64,000 nucleotides of DNA from assembly GCF_003970675.1 (NCBI RefSeq), contig NZ_CP034562.1, positions 3,348,001 through 3,412,000 on the forward strand, written 5' to 3'. How positions within the stretch are numbered: the stretch's first letter is position 1; each line of letters opens with the position of its first letter. Made by a program: the position numbers and the translations under genes. Below the pieces are notes generated by a model. The model made no database searches and was not told where the DNA came from. It worked only from the letters and a program-made list of their open reading frames with translations. Shown here piece after piece: positions 36,751 through 46,462 of the stretch. The DNA is from Flammeovirga pectinis. Its GTDB lineage: Bacteria > Bacteroidota > Bacteroidia > Cytophagales > Flammeovirgaceae.

Positions 36751-36947
36751 AGTGACTTTGTGAGTTTATACCTGCTGATTAATTTTGAAAATTTGATGAA
36801 GATAGATTAAAATATTTAATTTTAAACCTATAATAACATACACAACGAAATAATTAATTTAACTATTCTTATCAAATATATACCTCATATCTTTTTTTGT
36901 GTAATGAAATCACTTATTTTTCAAGATAATTCTTTTCATTAATATTT

Positions 36948-38114
36948 ATGGGCTTCTGTAAATTAAGACTTCAATTCATCATACTATTCACCTTTACCTG
37001 TTCAATTGCTTTCTCTCAAAAAAAGCATGATACAGATAGTGTGTACTTAAAACATTTTATCAGAGACATAAATGATAAAATAAGTGGAAGCATTTTCATG
37101 TCCAATTCAAAATTACAACTCGTATTTAATAACTATCCACCTAATAATTGGTGGGATGATGATGCTCTTGTTAGAAGAGAACGACCTAAAGACGTTGTCT
37201 ACATACCTAATAATAGTTACTTAATTGGTGTAGGTGTTAGTTTTGGAAATTTAGGGATTAGAGCCAGTATACAAACTCCAATTTCTGAATACAATGAAGA
37301 TATTTATGGTAAATCTAGTGTATTTAGATTAAGAGTAGATGGCTTTGTAAAAAAATGGTACCTCGATGCTGAATATTACAGGTATAGTGGTTTTACAGAT
37401 ACAAACGTTGCCATTTACGATAGTACTTGGAACAGACCTGAAAAATTAATTAGAGAAGATATTATCACAAGATCAACCAATTTACATGCTGTAAAATTTA
37501 CTAATAAAAAATTTAGCTATAAGGCTGTTTTTAAACAAAAAGAAATTCAGTTAAAAAGTGCATTTACCACATATTACAAACTAAGGTATCGTTCTGAAAA
37601 TTATAATGCAGCAGAGCCATTTATTCCTCCACTAGCAAGAAACCCAGATTCAAAATATGGAACGATGACACGTTTAAGAATGAACGACTTTACTGTTATT
37701 GGTGGCGGAGCAGGTGTTTTAGTTTGGAATGGATTTTACCTTGGTGCAATGATAGGTATTGGAATTGGAGGACAACACCAAAGTTTTACTTTAGATTCTG
37801 AATCTGGTATACATTACTCTATGATTCCAGCTCTTGATATTAAAGCTTCTGGTGGCTATAATGCAGAAAGAATGTTCATTACATTTCAACTGAACTCAGA
37901 AATGACGTATAGTGCACTACCTTCGACTTTTAATCAAGAATTTTTAGCGATTAGTTACTTTACCAACTTTGAAGTAAACTGCGGTTATAGATTTGACATG
38001 GGACCTCACATTAGTAGAAGTGTACAATGGGCGAATCACATTATTCATACTACTGTTGATGCAGTAATGGGAAAGGGCCATGTTAAAACAAATAAAAAAG
38101 CATCTGATAATTAA
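36948..38114 (+). CDS. DUF4421 family outer-membrane protein
   Basis: A 388-residue protein with signal peptide (1-23, ending AFSQ) and the DUF4421 hallmarks: an early LVFNNYPPNNWW-type region, PNNSYLIGVGVSFGNLGI and VDGFVKKWYLDAEYYRYSGF. Repeated amphipathic strands suggest a beta-barrel. DUF4421 is a Bacteroidota family of unknown function. It is a single gene, converging on gdhA with 19 bases between stops. Confidence 0.87.
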   Translation: MGFCKLRLQFIILFTFTCSIAFSQKKHDTDSVYLKHFIRDINDKISGSIFMSNSKLQLVFNNYPPNNWWDDDALVRRERPKDVVYIPNNSYLIGVGVSFGNLGIRASIQTPISEYNEDIYGKSSVFRLRVDGFVKKWYLDAEYYRYSGFTDTNVAIYDSTWNRPEKLIREDIITRSTNLHAVKFTNKKFSYKAVFKQKEIQLKSAFTTYYKLRYRSENYNAAEPFIPPLARNPDSKYGTMTRLRMNDFTVIGGGAGVLVWNGFYLGAMIGIGIGGQHQSFTLDSESGIHYSMIPALDIKASGGYNAERMFITFQLNSEMTYSALPSTFNQEFLAISYFTNFEVNCGYRFDMGPHISRSVQWANHIIHTTVDAVMGKGHVKTNKKASDN

Positions 38115-38133
38115 ATCAAATGCTCTTTTAAAA

Positions 38134-39408
38134 CTAGAAAGATCCTCTTAATTTATAAGTATCTGCCACTTTAGTTATTGCAACCATGTAAGATGCAATC
38201 CTTAAGGATACATTATGCTTATCAGCAACAGAAAAAACCCTTTCAAAAGCTTCTTTCATTATTCTATCACTTCTTCTATTAACACGGTCTCTAGTCCATT
38301 TATATCCTAATCGGTTCTGTACCCATTCAAAATAAGATACTGTAACTCCTCCTGCATTAGCAAGAATATCTGGTACAACTACAATTCCTTTCTTATGTAG
38401 AATGCCGTCTGCTTTTGCACCTGTTGGTCCATTAGCTCCTTCAACAATTAACTTTGCTTTAATTTTATCAGCATTCTTATTATTGATTACATCTTCTTTT
38501 GCTGCTGGTACTAATACATCAACATCAAGTTCAAGTAACTCGTCATTAGTAATTTTACTACCTCCAGTATAACCTTCTAATGTTTTATAAGTAGCTCTAT
38601 ATTCGCTAGCTTCTCTTAAATCAATTCCATCTAAATTATAGAATGCTCCTGTATGATCGCTAATTGCTATAATTTTAAGTCCCTTTTGGGCTAATAACTT
38701 TGCTGCATTGCTACCTACATTACCAAAGCCTTGTACTGCAACTGTTGCCGCAGTTGGGTCAATTTTCATTTTACGCAAAGCTTCCATAGTAGAAACCATA
38801 ACACCTCGACCTGTAGCTTCAACTCTACCCAATGAACCTCCCAAGACTAATGGTTTACCTGTAACAACTGCTTGTACCGTTTTACCTTGGGCTTTAGAGT
38901 ATTCATCCATAATCCAAGCCATTTCTTGAGGTCCTGTACCCATATCTGGGGCAGGAATATCAGTATCTGGACCAAAAACTTCATACATTTTTACAGTATA
39001 AGCTCTTGTAAGTCTTTCTAACTCTCCTTTCGACATAACAGATGGATCGCATTTAATTCCACCTTTTGCACCTCCATAAGGAATATCCACTACAGCACAT
39101 TTCCATGTCATCCATGCTGCAAGTGCTTTAACCTCATCAAGGTTTACATCTAAATCGTATCTAACACCGCCTTTTGAAGGTCCTAATGTGTTTGAGTGGA
39201 TCACTCTATATCCTTCAAAAACTTTCTTATGACCATCATCCATTACAATTGGTAATGATACTATTACTTGTTTTGCAGGACTTTTTAAAACCTCATAGGT
39301 TTCTAAATCCAAGCCTAGCTTTTCGGCAGCAATATTAAATCGCTCCATCATCGACTCAAATGGATTCTCTTTGTCGGTTATTGGTGCTGGTTCAATGTAC
39401 CCCATCAA
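38134..39408 (-). CDS. gdhA: Glutamate dehydrogenase (Glu/Leu/Phe/Val dehydrogenase family)
   Basis: A 424-residue enzyme catalysing oxidative deamination of glutamate to 2-oxoglutarate. The catalytic lysine region is CAVVDIPYGGAKGGIKCDPS; the dinucleotide-binding motif is VAVQGFGNVGSNAAKLLA. Length and sequence are those of the hexameric small-subunit enzymes, probably NAD-dependent, though cofactor choice cannot be settled by eye. A single gene. Confidence 0.95.
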   Translation of the reverse strand: MMGYIEPAPITDKENPFESMMERFNIAAEKLGLDLETYEVLKSPAKQVIVSLPIVMDDGHKKVFEGYRVIHSNTLGPSKGGVRYDLDVNLDEVKALAAWMTWKCAVVDIPYGGAKGGIKCDPSVMSKGELERLTRAYTVKMYEVFGPDTDIPAPDMGTGPQEMAWIMDEYSKAQGKTVQAVVTGKPLVLGGSLGRVEATGRGVMVSTMEALRKMKIDPTAATVAVQGFGNVGSNAAKLLAQKGLKIIAISDHTGAFYNLDGIDLREASEYRATYKTLEGYTGGSKITNDELLELDVDVLVPAAKEDVINNKNADKIKAKLIVEGANGPTGAKADGILHKKGIVVVPDILANAGGVTVSYFEWVQNRLGYKWTRDRVNRRSDRIMKEAFERVFSVADKHNVSLRIASYMVAITKVADTYKLRGSF

Positions 39409-39543
39409 ATGATATTTTAAATGTAAAATTTACGTTTATGAATGCAAATACCTTAAAAAGGAATTTAAAAAACAAATTTTTGAAAAAAAATCACACATCA
39501 TAATGCATTAATAAACTACAAGTCAATCAATTAATAATTGAAT

Positions 39544-41184
39544 TTATTTTGATAAATTTCTATTACTATACGATAAACATGTTAAAAAGAAATAACTCTC
39601 ACTTTCATTATTTCCAGCTAATCTAGATGAAACTTTCTTAGTTCCTGTATGAATAAAATGATTATCGAACCAATGAGAAATTCCTCCATTGGTATATTTA
39701 TCTATTGTGTTAGATGGAGAATAGTCTTTATAAACATTCACCTCACAAGCATTTTTATATTCTAATCTTTTAGACACCTTATAAAAAAAGCTATCTCTAC
39801 TCACATGAATAAAAGCTACCTTTTTATGGTCTGCGTAGGCTTGAATAGATTCAATCGGCAAACTATTTTTATGATTTCTTGTCACATAAGTATTATCCCA
39901 CATCATCTCTCCTGTTTCAAAATCAAAACCACAAGCCAATGCTCTTTTGTACTTACATTCTAATGGGAATGGAGCTCCAGAATACATTTTTTCTTCAGAT
40001 AAACCATATGGAACATATTCTCCTTTCTTTAAGATTTCATTTCTAAAATCTTGTGCAAAATTCTTGATTGTAGGTGCATCTGCTTTTGTGAAAAAACTTT
40101 CGGAAGCAAATTTAGCATCTTTCGAATACGGATATACAAAAGAAACTTCTTCCATTATAAACATTACTTGACCATTCATAAACTGTAGTTTATGTGGCAT
40201 TAAAGAAATATTTAAAGGCATAACTTTACCTTTCTTTTTCTTGTTGGCAAATTTTGTTTCTAACTGTTCTCTTTTCTTTGGCTCTAAGTGACTTAGGTAA
40301 TTATTAAAGAAAGAGAAATCGTAAAATTTAGGTTTTAACCTATATCCCTTCTCTGTCAATTTCATAGAATAAACACCTTGAGATTGCTCTGAAACACCAC
40401 CCAATCCGTAAGTTCCCATCATTATAAGTTCTCCTTTAGAATTATGATAAGGTCTAAAAGATTGATAATTATAGTCTCTCTGTACTTCTTCAAAATACTG
40501 CTTATCTAGGTTACCGTCAATAGAATAATCGTTGATATATACTCCTCTATGATCGCTAGACATTTCTGCTTTTAAAACTAATGTCAACATATCAACTTCC
40601 TTATCCCATTCCATACATACAATACCACCTTTAATTTGATGTACTGATGCTAAAATCTTACGTTTATCATTTTCCAAATCCCATCTTGCAGCAAAAGGTA
40701 ACCCTACAGCATGCCCTCCTAAAAAGCAGATATTATCTTCTACTAGAAAATAATCTATTTCAGATTTTTCAACATTCTTGTAATAAAACACTTTATGTTT
40801 ACCATCGTCTAAACGAACACGTAAGACTCTATAATTAATATCGGCTTCGCGCATTAAGTAATAGGCAAATTCTTTATCGAAACCTTTAGAAATTATTTGT
40901 CCATAATTTTTAACCTGAATATTTTTAACCCAACCTTTTTTAAAGTCAGTTTTGATATACGTTAACTCAATATCAGAAACAATATTTTTTTTCTCTCCTC
41001 CATATCGATTCCTTAAAACCAAGACCCCTTGGTCGCCCATTGGGTTAAGCTCATAAGATGCATCGTATTCATGTAACATGGGAAATTTTATCGTATGTTC
41101 TTCAAAAGTTTGAGCAGACGAAAGTTGAGCTAGAAATAGACAGCAAATTAATGATAATGTGATAAGATAATTTTGTTTTTTCAT
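39544..41184 (-). CDS. Large secreted protein of unknown function
   Basis: A 546-residue protein with signal peptide (1-24, ending LSSAQ). The mature part is beta-rich with recurring aromatic and charged strands (for example YFLVEDNICFLGGHAVGL and GELIMMGTYGLGGVSEQ), suggesting a beta-propeller-like fold, but I recognise no family and see no C-terminal sorting domain. A run of Lys (ANKKKKGK) lies near residue 325. A single gene, divergent from pbpC. Confidence 0.7.
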   Translation of the reverse strand: MKKQNYLITLSLICCLFLAQLSSAQTFEEHTIKFPMLHEYDASYELNPMGDQGVLVLRNRYGGEKKNIVSDIELTYIKTDFKKGWVKNIQVKNYGQIISKGFDKEFAYYLMREADINYRVLRVRLDDGKHKVFYYKNVEKSEIDYFLVEDNICFLGGHAVGLPFAARWDLENDKRKILASVHQIKGGIVCMEWDKEVDMLTLVLKAEMSSDHRGVYINDYSIDGNLDKQYFEEVQRDYNYQSFRPYHNSKGELIMMGTYGLGGVSEQSQGVYSMKLTEKGYRLKPKFYDFSFFNNYLSHLEPKKREQLETKFANKKKKGKVMPLNISLMPHKLQFMNGQVMFIMEEVSFVYPYSKDAKFASESFFTKADAPTIKNFAQDFRNEILKKGEYVPYGLSEEKMYSGAPFPLECKYKRALACGFDFETGEMMWDNTYVTRNHKNSLPIESIQAYADHKKVAFIHVSRDSFFYKVSKRLEYKNACEVNVYKDYSPSNTIDKYTNGGISHWFDNHFIHTGTKKVSSRLAGNNESESYFFLTCLSYSNRNLSK

Positions 41185-41407
41185 AGGTACAGATAGTTGA
41201 TAAGAATTAGTTACTAGGCATTAATTACGAGATTTAATAAAATTTGTACATTTAGTGGATGTTATATAATAACATGAATCTAAAATTGTACTTTTCTATT
41301 ATGGGTTAATTTCAATTCTTTGCTCTAGAAATGTATAATAATAATTAGGAATCACTCTATATTTAGTAATAGTGATTAATTGATTTAACTTAATTTAGTC
41401 ATCAAAA

Positions 41408-43744
41408 TTGGACGATCACAAGTTTAGAAACATAAATATCAATAAGTTAGGAATAAAACTTTTTATAAGTTCAAGCATTCTTTGTTTTATCCTATTCTCT
41501 TTCATGATAATTGTACAATTCCTATTCCCTTACCAATATAGAGAGGACTACGGAAGTATTACTTTATCAACAAATCAAGAAGTTCTAGGAGCTACTTTAA
41601 ATTCTACTGACAAATGGAGATTATATACTCCAATAGATGAAGTATCTCCATTTTTTATAAAAGCAATTATTGAAAAAGAAGACAAATGGTTCTATTATCA
41701 TCTTGGAATAAACCCAATTGCTATTTTTAGAGCGGCTTTTAATAATCTAAAAAGCGGACAAAGGACTTCAGGTGCTTCAACTATTAGTATGCAGGTTGTA
41801 CGATTATTGACCCCTAAAAAAAGAACTTATTTTAATAAACTCATTGAGGTATTTAAATCAATCCAATTAGAGTTAACCTTTTCTAAAAAAGAAATTCTTG
41901 AAATCTACATTAATCACATTCCGTATGGAGGAAATATTGAAGGGATAAAAGCTGCCTCTGTTTTATATTTAGGTAAAAATCCTGAAATGCTAAGTGTTGC
42001 ACAAGCCACTATGTTATCAATTATCCCAAATCGCCCTACATCATTATCAATCAGTAATAATTCTGATATATTAATGACATCTAGAAATAAATGGATTAAA
42101 AGATTTTATGAACGTAACTTATTTGATGTAAATACATACGAAAGTGCTTTGCTAGAGCCTCTAAGTATTAAAAGACGAGCAATTCCTAAAATCACACCTC
42201 ATTTAAATCGAAAATTATTTCATAAGTATCCTTCAAAAAAAATAATAAAAACCTATATAGATGTAGAGACTCAGATAAGAAGTGAGCAAATAGTAAAAAA
42301 TTATGCCCGTAAAATTGCTAGTTATGACATCCATAATTTAGCTGCCGTTGTAATTGATAATACTACAAAAGCAGTAGTTGCATATATTGGTTCTCAAGAC
42401 TTTTATGACAATAATTTCTCAGGTCAAGTGGACGGCGTCTCTGCTGTCAGATCTCCTGGAAGTACCCTTAAACCTCTTATTTATGGAATTGGATTTGATA
42501 AAGGGATCATTACACCTAAAATGAAAATCTTAGATGTTCCTATGGACTTTGGTAGCTATAGCCCTCAAAATTATGATTTACATTTTAATGGAGCTGTTAC
42601 TGTAGAAGAAGCACTTGGCAAATCTTTAAACATTCCGGCTGTAGATCTTTTACAAAAAATTGGTTTATCATCTTTTCTTCAAAAATTAGAAATATGTGAT
42701 TTTAAAACAATATCGCGGAAAAAGAAATATTTAGGGTTATCTACAGCATTAGGGGGGTGCGGTACTCGTCTTTCTGAATTAAGTGGGTTATACTCTTCAT
42801 TTGCTACTGAAGGTATGTTTACTCCTATCAAATTCTCTATCGAAGATACTATAAATTACAAACAAGAAATTATTAGTCCCGAAAGTGCATTTATGATAAC
42901 AGAAATCTTATCTGATCTTAGACGTCCTGACTTACCCAACAATTATCAAAACAGTACAAATGTTCCAAAAATCTCATGGAAGACGGGTACTTCTTATGGA
43001 CGTAAAGATGCTTGGAGCATTGGGTATAACAAACAATTTACAATAGGTGTATGGTGTGGAAATTTTGACAATGAAGGTGTTCAAGAATTGACAGGTGCTC
43101 AAATAGCTACTCCTTTGTTATTCCAAATTTTTAGAGCAATTTACTCTTCAAAAAATCAAGAAATATCCATAGACAATATTCCCGATAATATTAATAGTAG
43201 AAATGTTTGTGCAATTAGTGGGGAAATTCCTAGTTCTTTCTGTGAACATAGTATAGAAGATTGGTACATTCCTGCTATCTCCCACTTTCAGAAATGTACC
43301 TGTCAGAAAATGTATTTTATTGCTTTAGATACCTCTTTCTCCTATTGCAGCATTTGCTTACCACAAAACGGTGGATATAAGAAAAAGCTATTCCCTAATT
43401 ATTCACCACAATTATCTAGATATTATTCTGATGAAAAAATTCCTTATGAAAAACCTCCTAAACACAACCCTAATTGCTCTAAAGTAATTTCTGGAATTGC
43501 TCCATCTATCGTATCTCCTGTTTCTGGAAGAACATATTATGTAACAGAAAGTAATGCCGAGCTCTCTTTAATTGCCAATACATCTACTGATGTGAATTAT
43601 TTATTTTGGTATATAAATGATAAGTTTATTGGTAAAAGAGAAAAAGACGCTACTTTTTTTTATTCACCGACAATCGGAAAAAATAAAATTTCATGTAGTG
43701 ATGATAAAGGAAGAAATAGCGATATTTTTATATTTGTAAAATAA
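41408..43744 (+). CDS. pbpC: Penicillin-binding protein 1C, bifunctional peptidoglycan glycosyltransferase/transpeptidase
   Basis: A 778-residue inner-membrane protein. After a helix at about 17-40 comes the GT51 domain, with its catalytic Glu in IIEKEDKWFYYHLGIN and the GASTISMQVVRLL motif; then a transpeptidase domain with the SxxK serine in SPGSTLKPLIYGIG, SLN in GKSLNIPA and KTGTS. The C-terminal 90 residues form the PBP1C-specific beta domain, preceded by a Cys-rich stretch (FQKCTCQKM, YCSICLPQNG). The start is a TTG: an in-frame stop (TAG, 41396) lies just upstream and the next ATG falls inside the membrane helix. The usual partner alpha-2-macroglobulin gene is not in view. Confidence 0.93.
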   Translation: MDDHKFRNININKLGIKLFISSSILCFILFSFMIIVQFLFPYQYREDYGSITLSTNQEVLGATLNSTDKWRLYTPIDEVSPFFIKAIIEKEDKWFYYHLGINPIAIFRAAFNNLKSGQRTSGASTISMQVVRLLTPKKRTYFNKLIEVFKSIQLELTFSKKEILEIYINHIPYGGNIEGIKAASVLYLGKNPEMLSVAQATMLSIIPNRPTSLSISNNSDILMTSRNKWIKRFYERNLFDVNTYESALLEPLSIKRRAIPKITPHLNRKLFHKYPSKKIIKTYIDVETQIRSEQIVKNYARKIASYDIHNLAAVVIDNTTKAVVAYIGSQDFYDNNFSGQVDGVSAVRSPGSTLKPLIYGIGFDKGIITPKMKILDVPMDFGSYSPQNYDLHFNGAVTVEEALGKSLNIPAVDLLQKIGLSSFLQKLEICDFKTISRKKKYLGLSTALGGCGTRLSELSGLYSSFATEGMFTPIKFSIEDTINYKQEIISPESAFMITEILSDLRRPDLPNNYQNSTNVPKISWKTGTSYGRKDAWSIGYNKQFTIGVWCGNFDNEGVQELTGAQIATPLLFQIFRAIYSSKNQEISIDNIPDNINSRNVCAISGEIPSSFCEHSIEDWYIPAISHFQKCTCQKMYFIALDTSFSYCSICLPQNGGYKKKLFPNYSPQLSRYYSDEKIPYEKPPKHNPNCSKVISGIAPSIVSPVSGRTYYVTESNAELSLIANTSTDVNYLFWYINDKFIGKREKDATFFYSPTIGKNKISCSDDKGRNSDIFIFVK

Positions 43745-43801
43745 AAGCTCTCTATTTGTTAAATAGAGTCACATCCCAAAAGAGAAAATAAAAATTATTA
43801 T

Positions 43802-45619
43802 ATGATTGAACTTGCAGGTTTATTAGGGTTAGGCTTCTTTGCTCAATGGTTAGGGTGGAGAATAAAAGTTCCTGCAATCCTCCCATTAATACTCATTGGA
43901 TTATTAGTTGGACCATTCTCAACATTATTTACTTCTGATGGCAGTAAATTTATAGATGGAGATAAAATATTTCATGGAGAATTATTATTCGATGTTGTTA
44001 ATCTTTCTGTTGGGTTAATTCTTTTTGAAGGAGGAATGACGCTCAAATTAAAAGAAACAAAAAACATTGGTAGTGTAATTTGGAGGCTTTTGATTTTTGG
44101 CTCAATAATCACATTAATTGGAGGTGCAATAGCTACTCATTTTATTATGGGCTTTAGTTACAAAATAGCATTCCTTTTTGGCGGTTTAATTATTGTAAGT
44201 GGTCCAACCGTAATCGGTCCACTTCTAAGAAATATAAAACCTAATAATAGAATTAATACAATTTTAAAATGGGAAGGAATATTAATTGATCCTATTGGAG
44301 CTTTAGTAGCCATTCTAATTTTTGATTTCATTTTATCAGGACATTCAAATGATCTTTTTACTCTTTTTGCATTAAAAGGGTTTATTCTACTTACAATTTC
44401 TGGAGCTGCAGTAGGAAGTATAGCAGCATTTATTACAGCCAAAGTGCTAAATCAAAAACTACTACCAGATCACCTTAAAAACATTGTGATGCTAGGCTTT
44501 GTAGTTGCCACATTTGCTCTTTCAGACCTGCTTCATGCAGAATCAGGATTACTAGCGGTTACTATCTATGGAATGATTCTAGCAAATTCTAAGGTAGCTT
44601 CAATGAAGTCTATTCTTCATTTTAAAGAAGATGTTACACTTGTTTTAATTTCCTTCTTGTTTGTTATGTTATCATCAAGAATGTCACTAGATGATTTAGA
44701 ATCCTTAGCAAATTGGAATAGTGTATTATTATTTACCGTTATAGTTTATGTAATTCGTCCATTAGTTGTACTATCTAGTACTATAGGAACATCTTTAACT
44801 TGGCAAGAGAGATTATTTATATCTTATATCTCACCTAGAGGTATTGTTGCAGCCGGTGTTGCTTCTCTTTTTACATTAAAATTAACTTCTGGGATAGCTC
44901 CTATTTCAGCAGCTCAAGTAAAAGAAGCTGAACTCTTATTACCATTAACCTTTATGACAATTATTGGTACAGTGGTTATTCAAGGCCTAACAGCAAAACC
45001 GTTAGCAAAACTTCTTAAAGTAACAAGAAAAGAACCTAATGGAGTTTTATTCTTAGGGGCAAGTGAAGTTGGTTTATTTATGGCTCGCATTTTACAACAA
45101 TATCACATACCAATACTAGTATCCGATACTTCGGAACAAAATATTAAAGAAGCCAAAAGGTTAAGAATACCTACATACGAAGGAAGTATTTTATCTGAAG
45201 GGGCATTAGAAAATGTGGATTTTTCAGAATATGGACAACTATTTTCTACAACATCCAATAATGAAATCAATATTTTAGGTAACAGAACAATTTCTACTGA
45301 GTTGGGTATGAATAAGGTTTTTCGATTAGCTTCAAAGTTAGAGGTAGAAACAGACACATTGAATAAACCGCAGCATTTACTCTTTCATGGAAAGTATGAT
45401 TTCATTGGTTTAACAAATATCATTCGACAAAAACACGTTGTAAAGAATGTTAAACCAGAAAAAACACTAGATCAAGAAGAAAGTTTCCAATTTTTAGCAA
45501 ATTTTGATTTGCCAATTTTTATAATCCACGAAAACAACCATATAACACCTGTTACAGATTCACTTACTGAGATACTTGACAGCGATGAAGTAATTTACAT
45601 AGAGTTAACAAAAAAGTAA
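43802..45619 (+). CDS. Na+(K+)/H+ antiporter of the CPA1/NhaP type with cytoplasmic TrkA-N domain
   Basis: A 605-residue protein with about twelve membrane helices (residues 1-405), including GPTVIGPLLRNIKPNNRI and YISPRGIVAAGVASLF, typical of CPA1 antiporters. The cytoplasmic part begins with a Rossmann-like TrkA-N domain (GVLFLGASEVGLFMARILQQ), which binds nucleotides and gates transport, followed by about 75 residues of unclear fold. It would export Na+ or K+ in exchange for protons. Ion choice is unknown. Confidence 0.9.
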   Translation: MIELAGLLGLGFFAQWLGWRIKVPAILPLILIGLLVGPFSTLFTSDGSKFIDGDKIFHGELLFDVVNLSVGLILFEGGMTLKLKETKNIGSVIWRLLIFGSIITLIGGAIATHFIMGFSYKIAFLFGGLIIVSGPTVIGPLLRNIKPNNRINTILKWEGILIDPIGALVAILIFDFILSGHSNDLFTLFALKGFILLTISGAAVGSIAAFITAKVLNQKLLPDHLKNIVMLGFVVATFALSDLLHAESGLLAVTIYGMILANSKVASMKSILHFKEDVTLVLISFLFVMLSSRMSLDDLESLANWNSVLLFTVIVYVIRPLVVLSSTIGTSLTWQERLFISYISPRGIVAAGVASLFTLKLTSGIAPISAAQVKEAELLLPLTFMTIIGTVVIQGLTAKPLAKLLKVTRKEPNGVLFLGASEVGLFMARILQQYHIPILVSDTSEQNIKEAKRLRIPTYEGSILSEGALENVDFSEYGQLFSTTSNNEINILGNRTISTELGMNKVFRLASKLEVETDTLNKPQHLLFHGKYDFIGLTNIIRQKHVVKNVKPEKTLDQEESFQFLANFDLPIFIIHENNHITPVTDSLTEILDSDEVIYIELTKK

Positions 45620-45650
45620 ATCTATGTTATTAAGGTTAATTTTAGTGAAA

Positions 45651-45658
45651 TAATTTTG
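45651..45658 (+). promoter_or_regulatory. Bacteroidota-type -7 element upstream of coaX
   Basis: TAATTTTG, 81 bases upstream of coaX. No clear -33 TTG. Confidence 0.35.
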
Positions 45659-45739
45659 ATAAAATTAAGCAAGACGGTATTTATGTAGTTAACGTAATTA
45701 TTTTGTTAATTATCAATTACATACGAGTAAGATATTATA

Positions 45740-46462
45740 ATGCAAAAAAGGGTCAGTATTGACATTGGAAACACCTTAATGAAAGTTGGGTTCTTTAAAG
45801 GCAACGAATTAATAGATGTTAGTGTCTTTCAAGATAACGTTAAACTTTTTGAAGCATTAGAAGACTTCTCCTGTGAATCTATTGGAATTGCAAATGTTGG
45901 AAGAATTAAAAATGATTTAATTCAACATTTAGAGAAGGAGTATAAAGTTGTAAAAATTACTACAGCCTTGGAGCTTCCTTTTATCAATAGTTATGCAACA
46001 CCGCAATCGTTGGGTGTAGATAGAATTGCCGCAGTTATTGGTGCTAAATCTATCTTTCCAAACGATAATTGTTTAGTAATAGATATAGGTACATGTGTTA
46101 CTTATGATTTTATTACTAAAGAAAACGAGTATCTAGGTGGAGGTATTTCTCCTGGTCTAGATATGAGGTTTAAAGCAATGCATCATTTCACTGCTAATCT
46201 ACCTCTTATAACTTTCGAAAATATTGAACAAGAACTTGTTGGAAACAGCACTGAAAATTGTTTAAAATCGGGAGCAATAAATGGGTTAATTGCAGAAATA
46301 AATGGTATTATTGCACTTTATGTAGCAAAATATGGTAATATTACTACTTTGCTTTGTGGTGGAGTTGCAAATACTTTTGAATCTAAATTAAATTCAAGCA
46401 TCTTTGCAGACCGAAATCTGGTTCTCAAGGGAATCGACCGTATCCTGAGATTAAATGTATAA
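45740..46462 (+). CDS. coaX: Type III pantothenate kinase
   Basis: A 240-residue cytoplasmic enzyme for the first step of coenzyme A synthesis. The ASKHA-fold phosphate motifs are visible: SIDIGNTLMKVGFF at the start, LGVDRIAAVIGA, and LVIDIGTCVTYDF, followed by GGGISPGLDMRFKAMH. Full length. Its last 8 bases overlap the start of the following outer-membrane protein gene, pointing to translational coupling. Confidence 0.95.
   Translation: MQKRVSIDIGNTLMKVGFFKGNELIDVSVFQDNVKLFEALEDFSCESIGIANVGRIKNDLIQHLEKEYKVVKITTALELPFINSYATPQSLGVDRIAAVIGAKSIFPNDNCLVIDIGTCVTYDFITKENEYLGGGISPGLDMRFKAMHHFTANLPLITFENIEQELVGNSTENCLKSGAINGLIAEINGIIALYVAKYGNITTLLCGGVANTFESKLNSSIFADRNLVLKGIDRILRLNV

Noticed and set aside
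38094-38130. A weak inverted repeat between the DUF4421 gene and gdhA
   Set aside because: The stem is short and imperfect and overlaps coding sequence; not convincing as a terminator.
43748-43768. A hairpin CTCTATTTGTTAAATAGAG after pbpC
   Set aside because: There is no T run after it; it may be an mRNA structure, but there is not enough to call a terminator.
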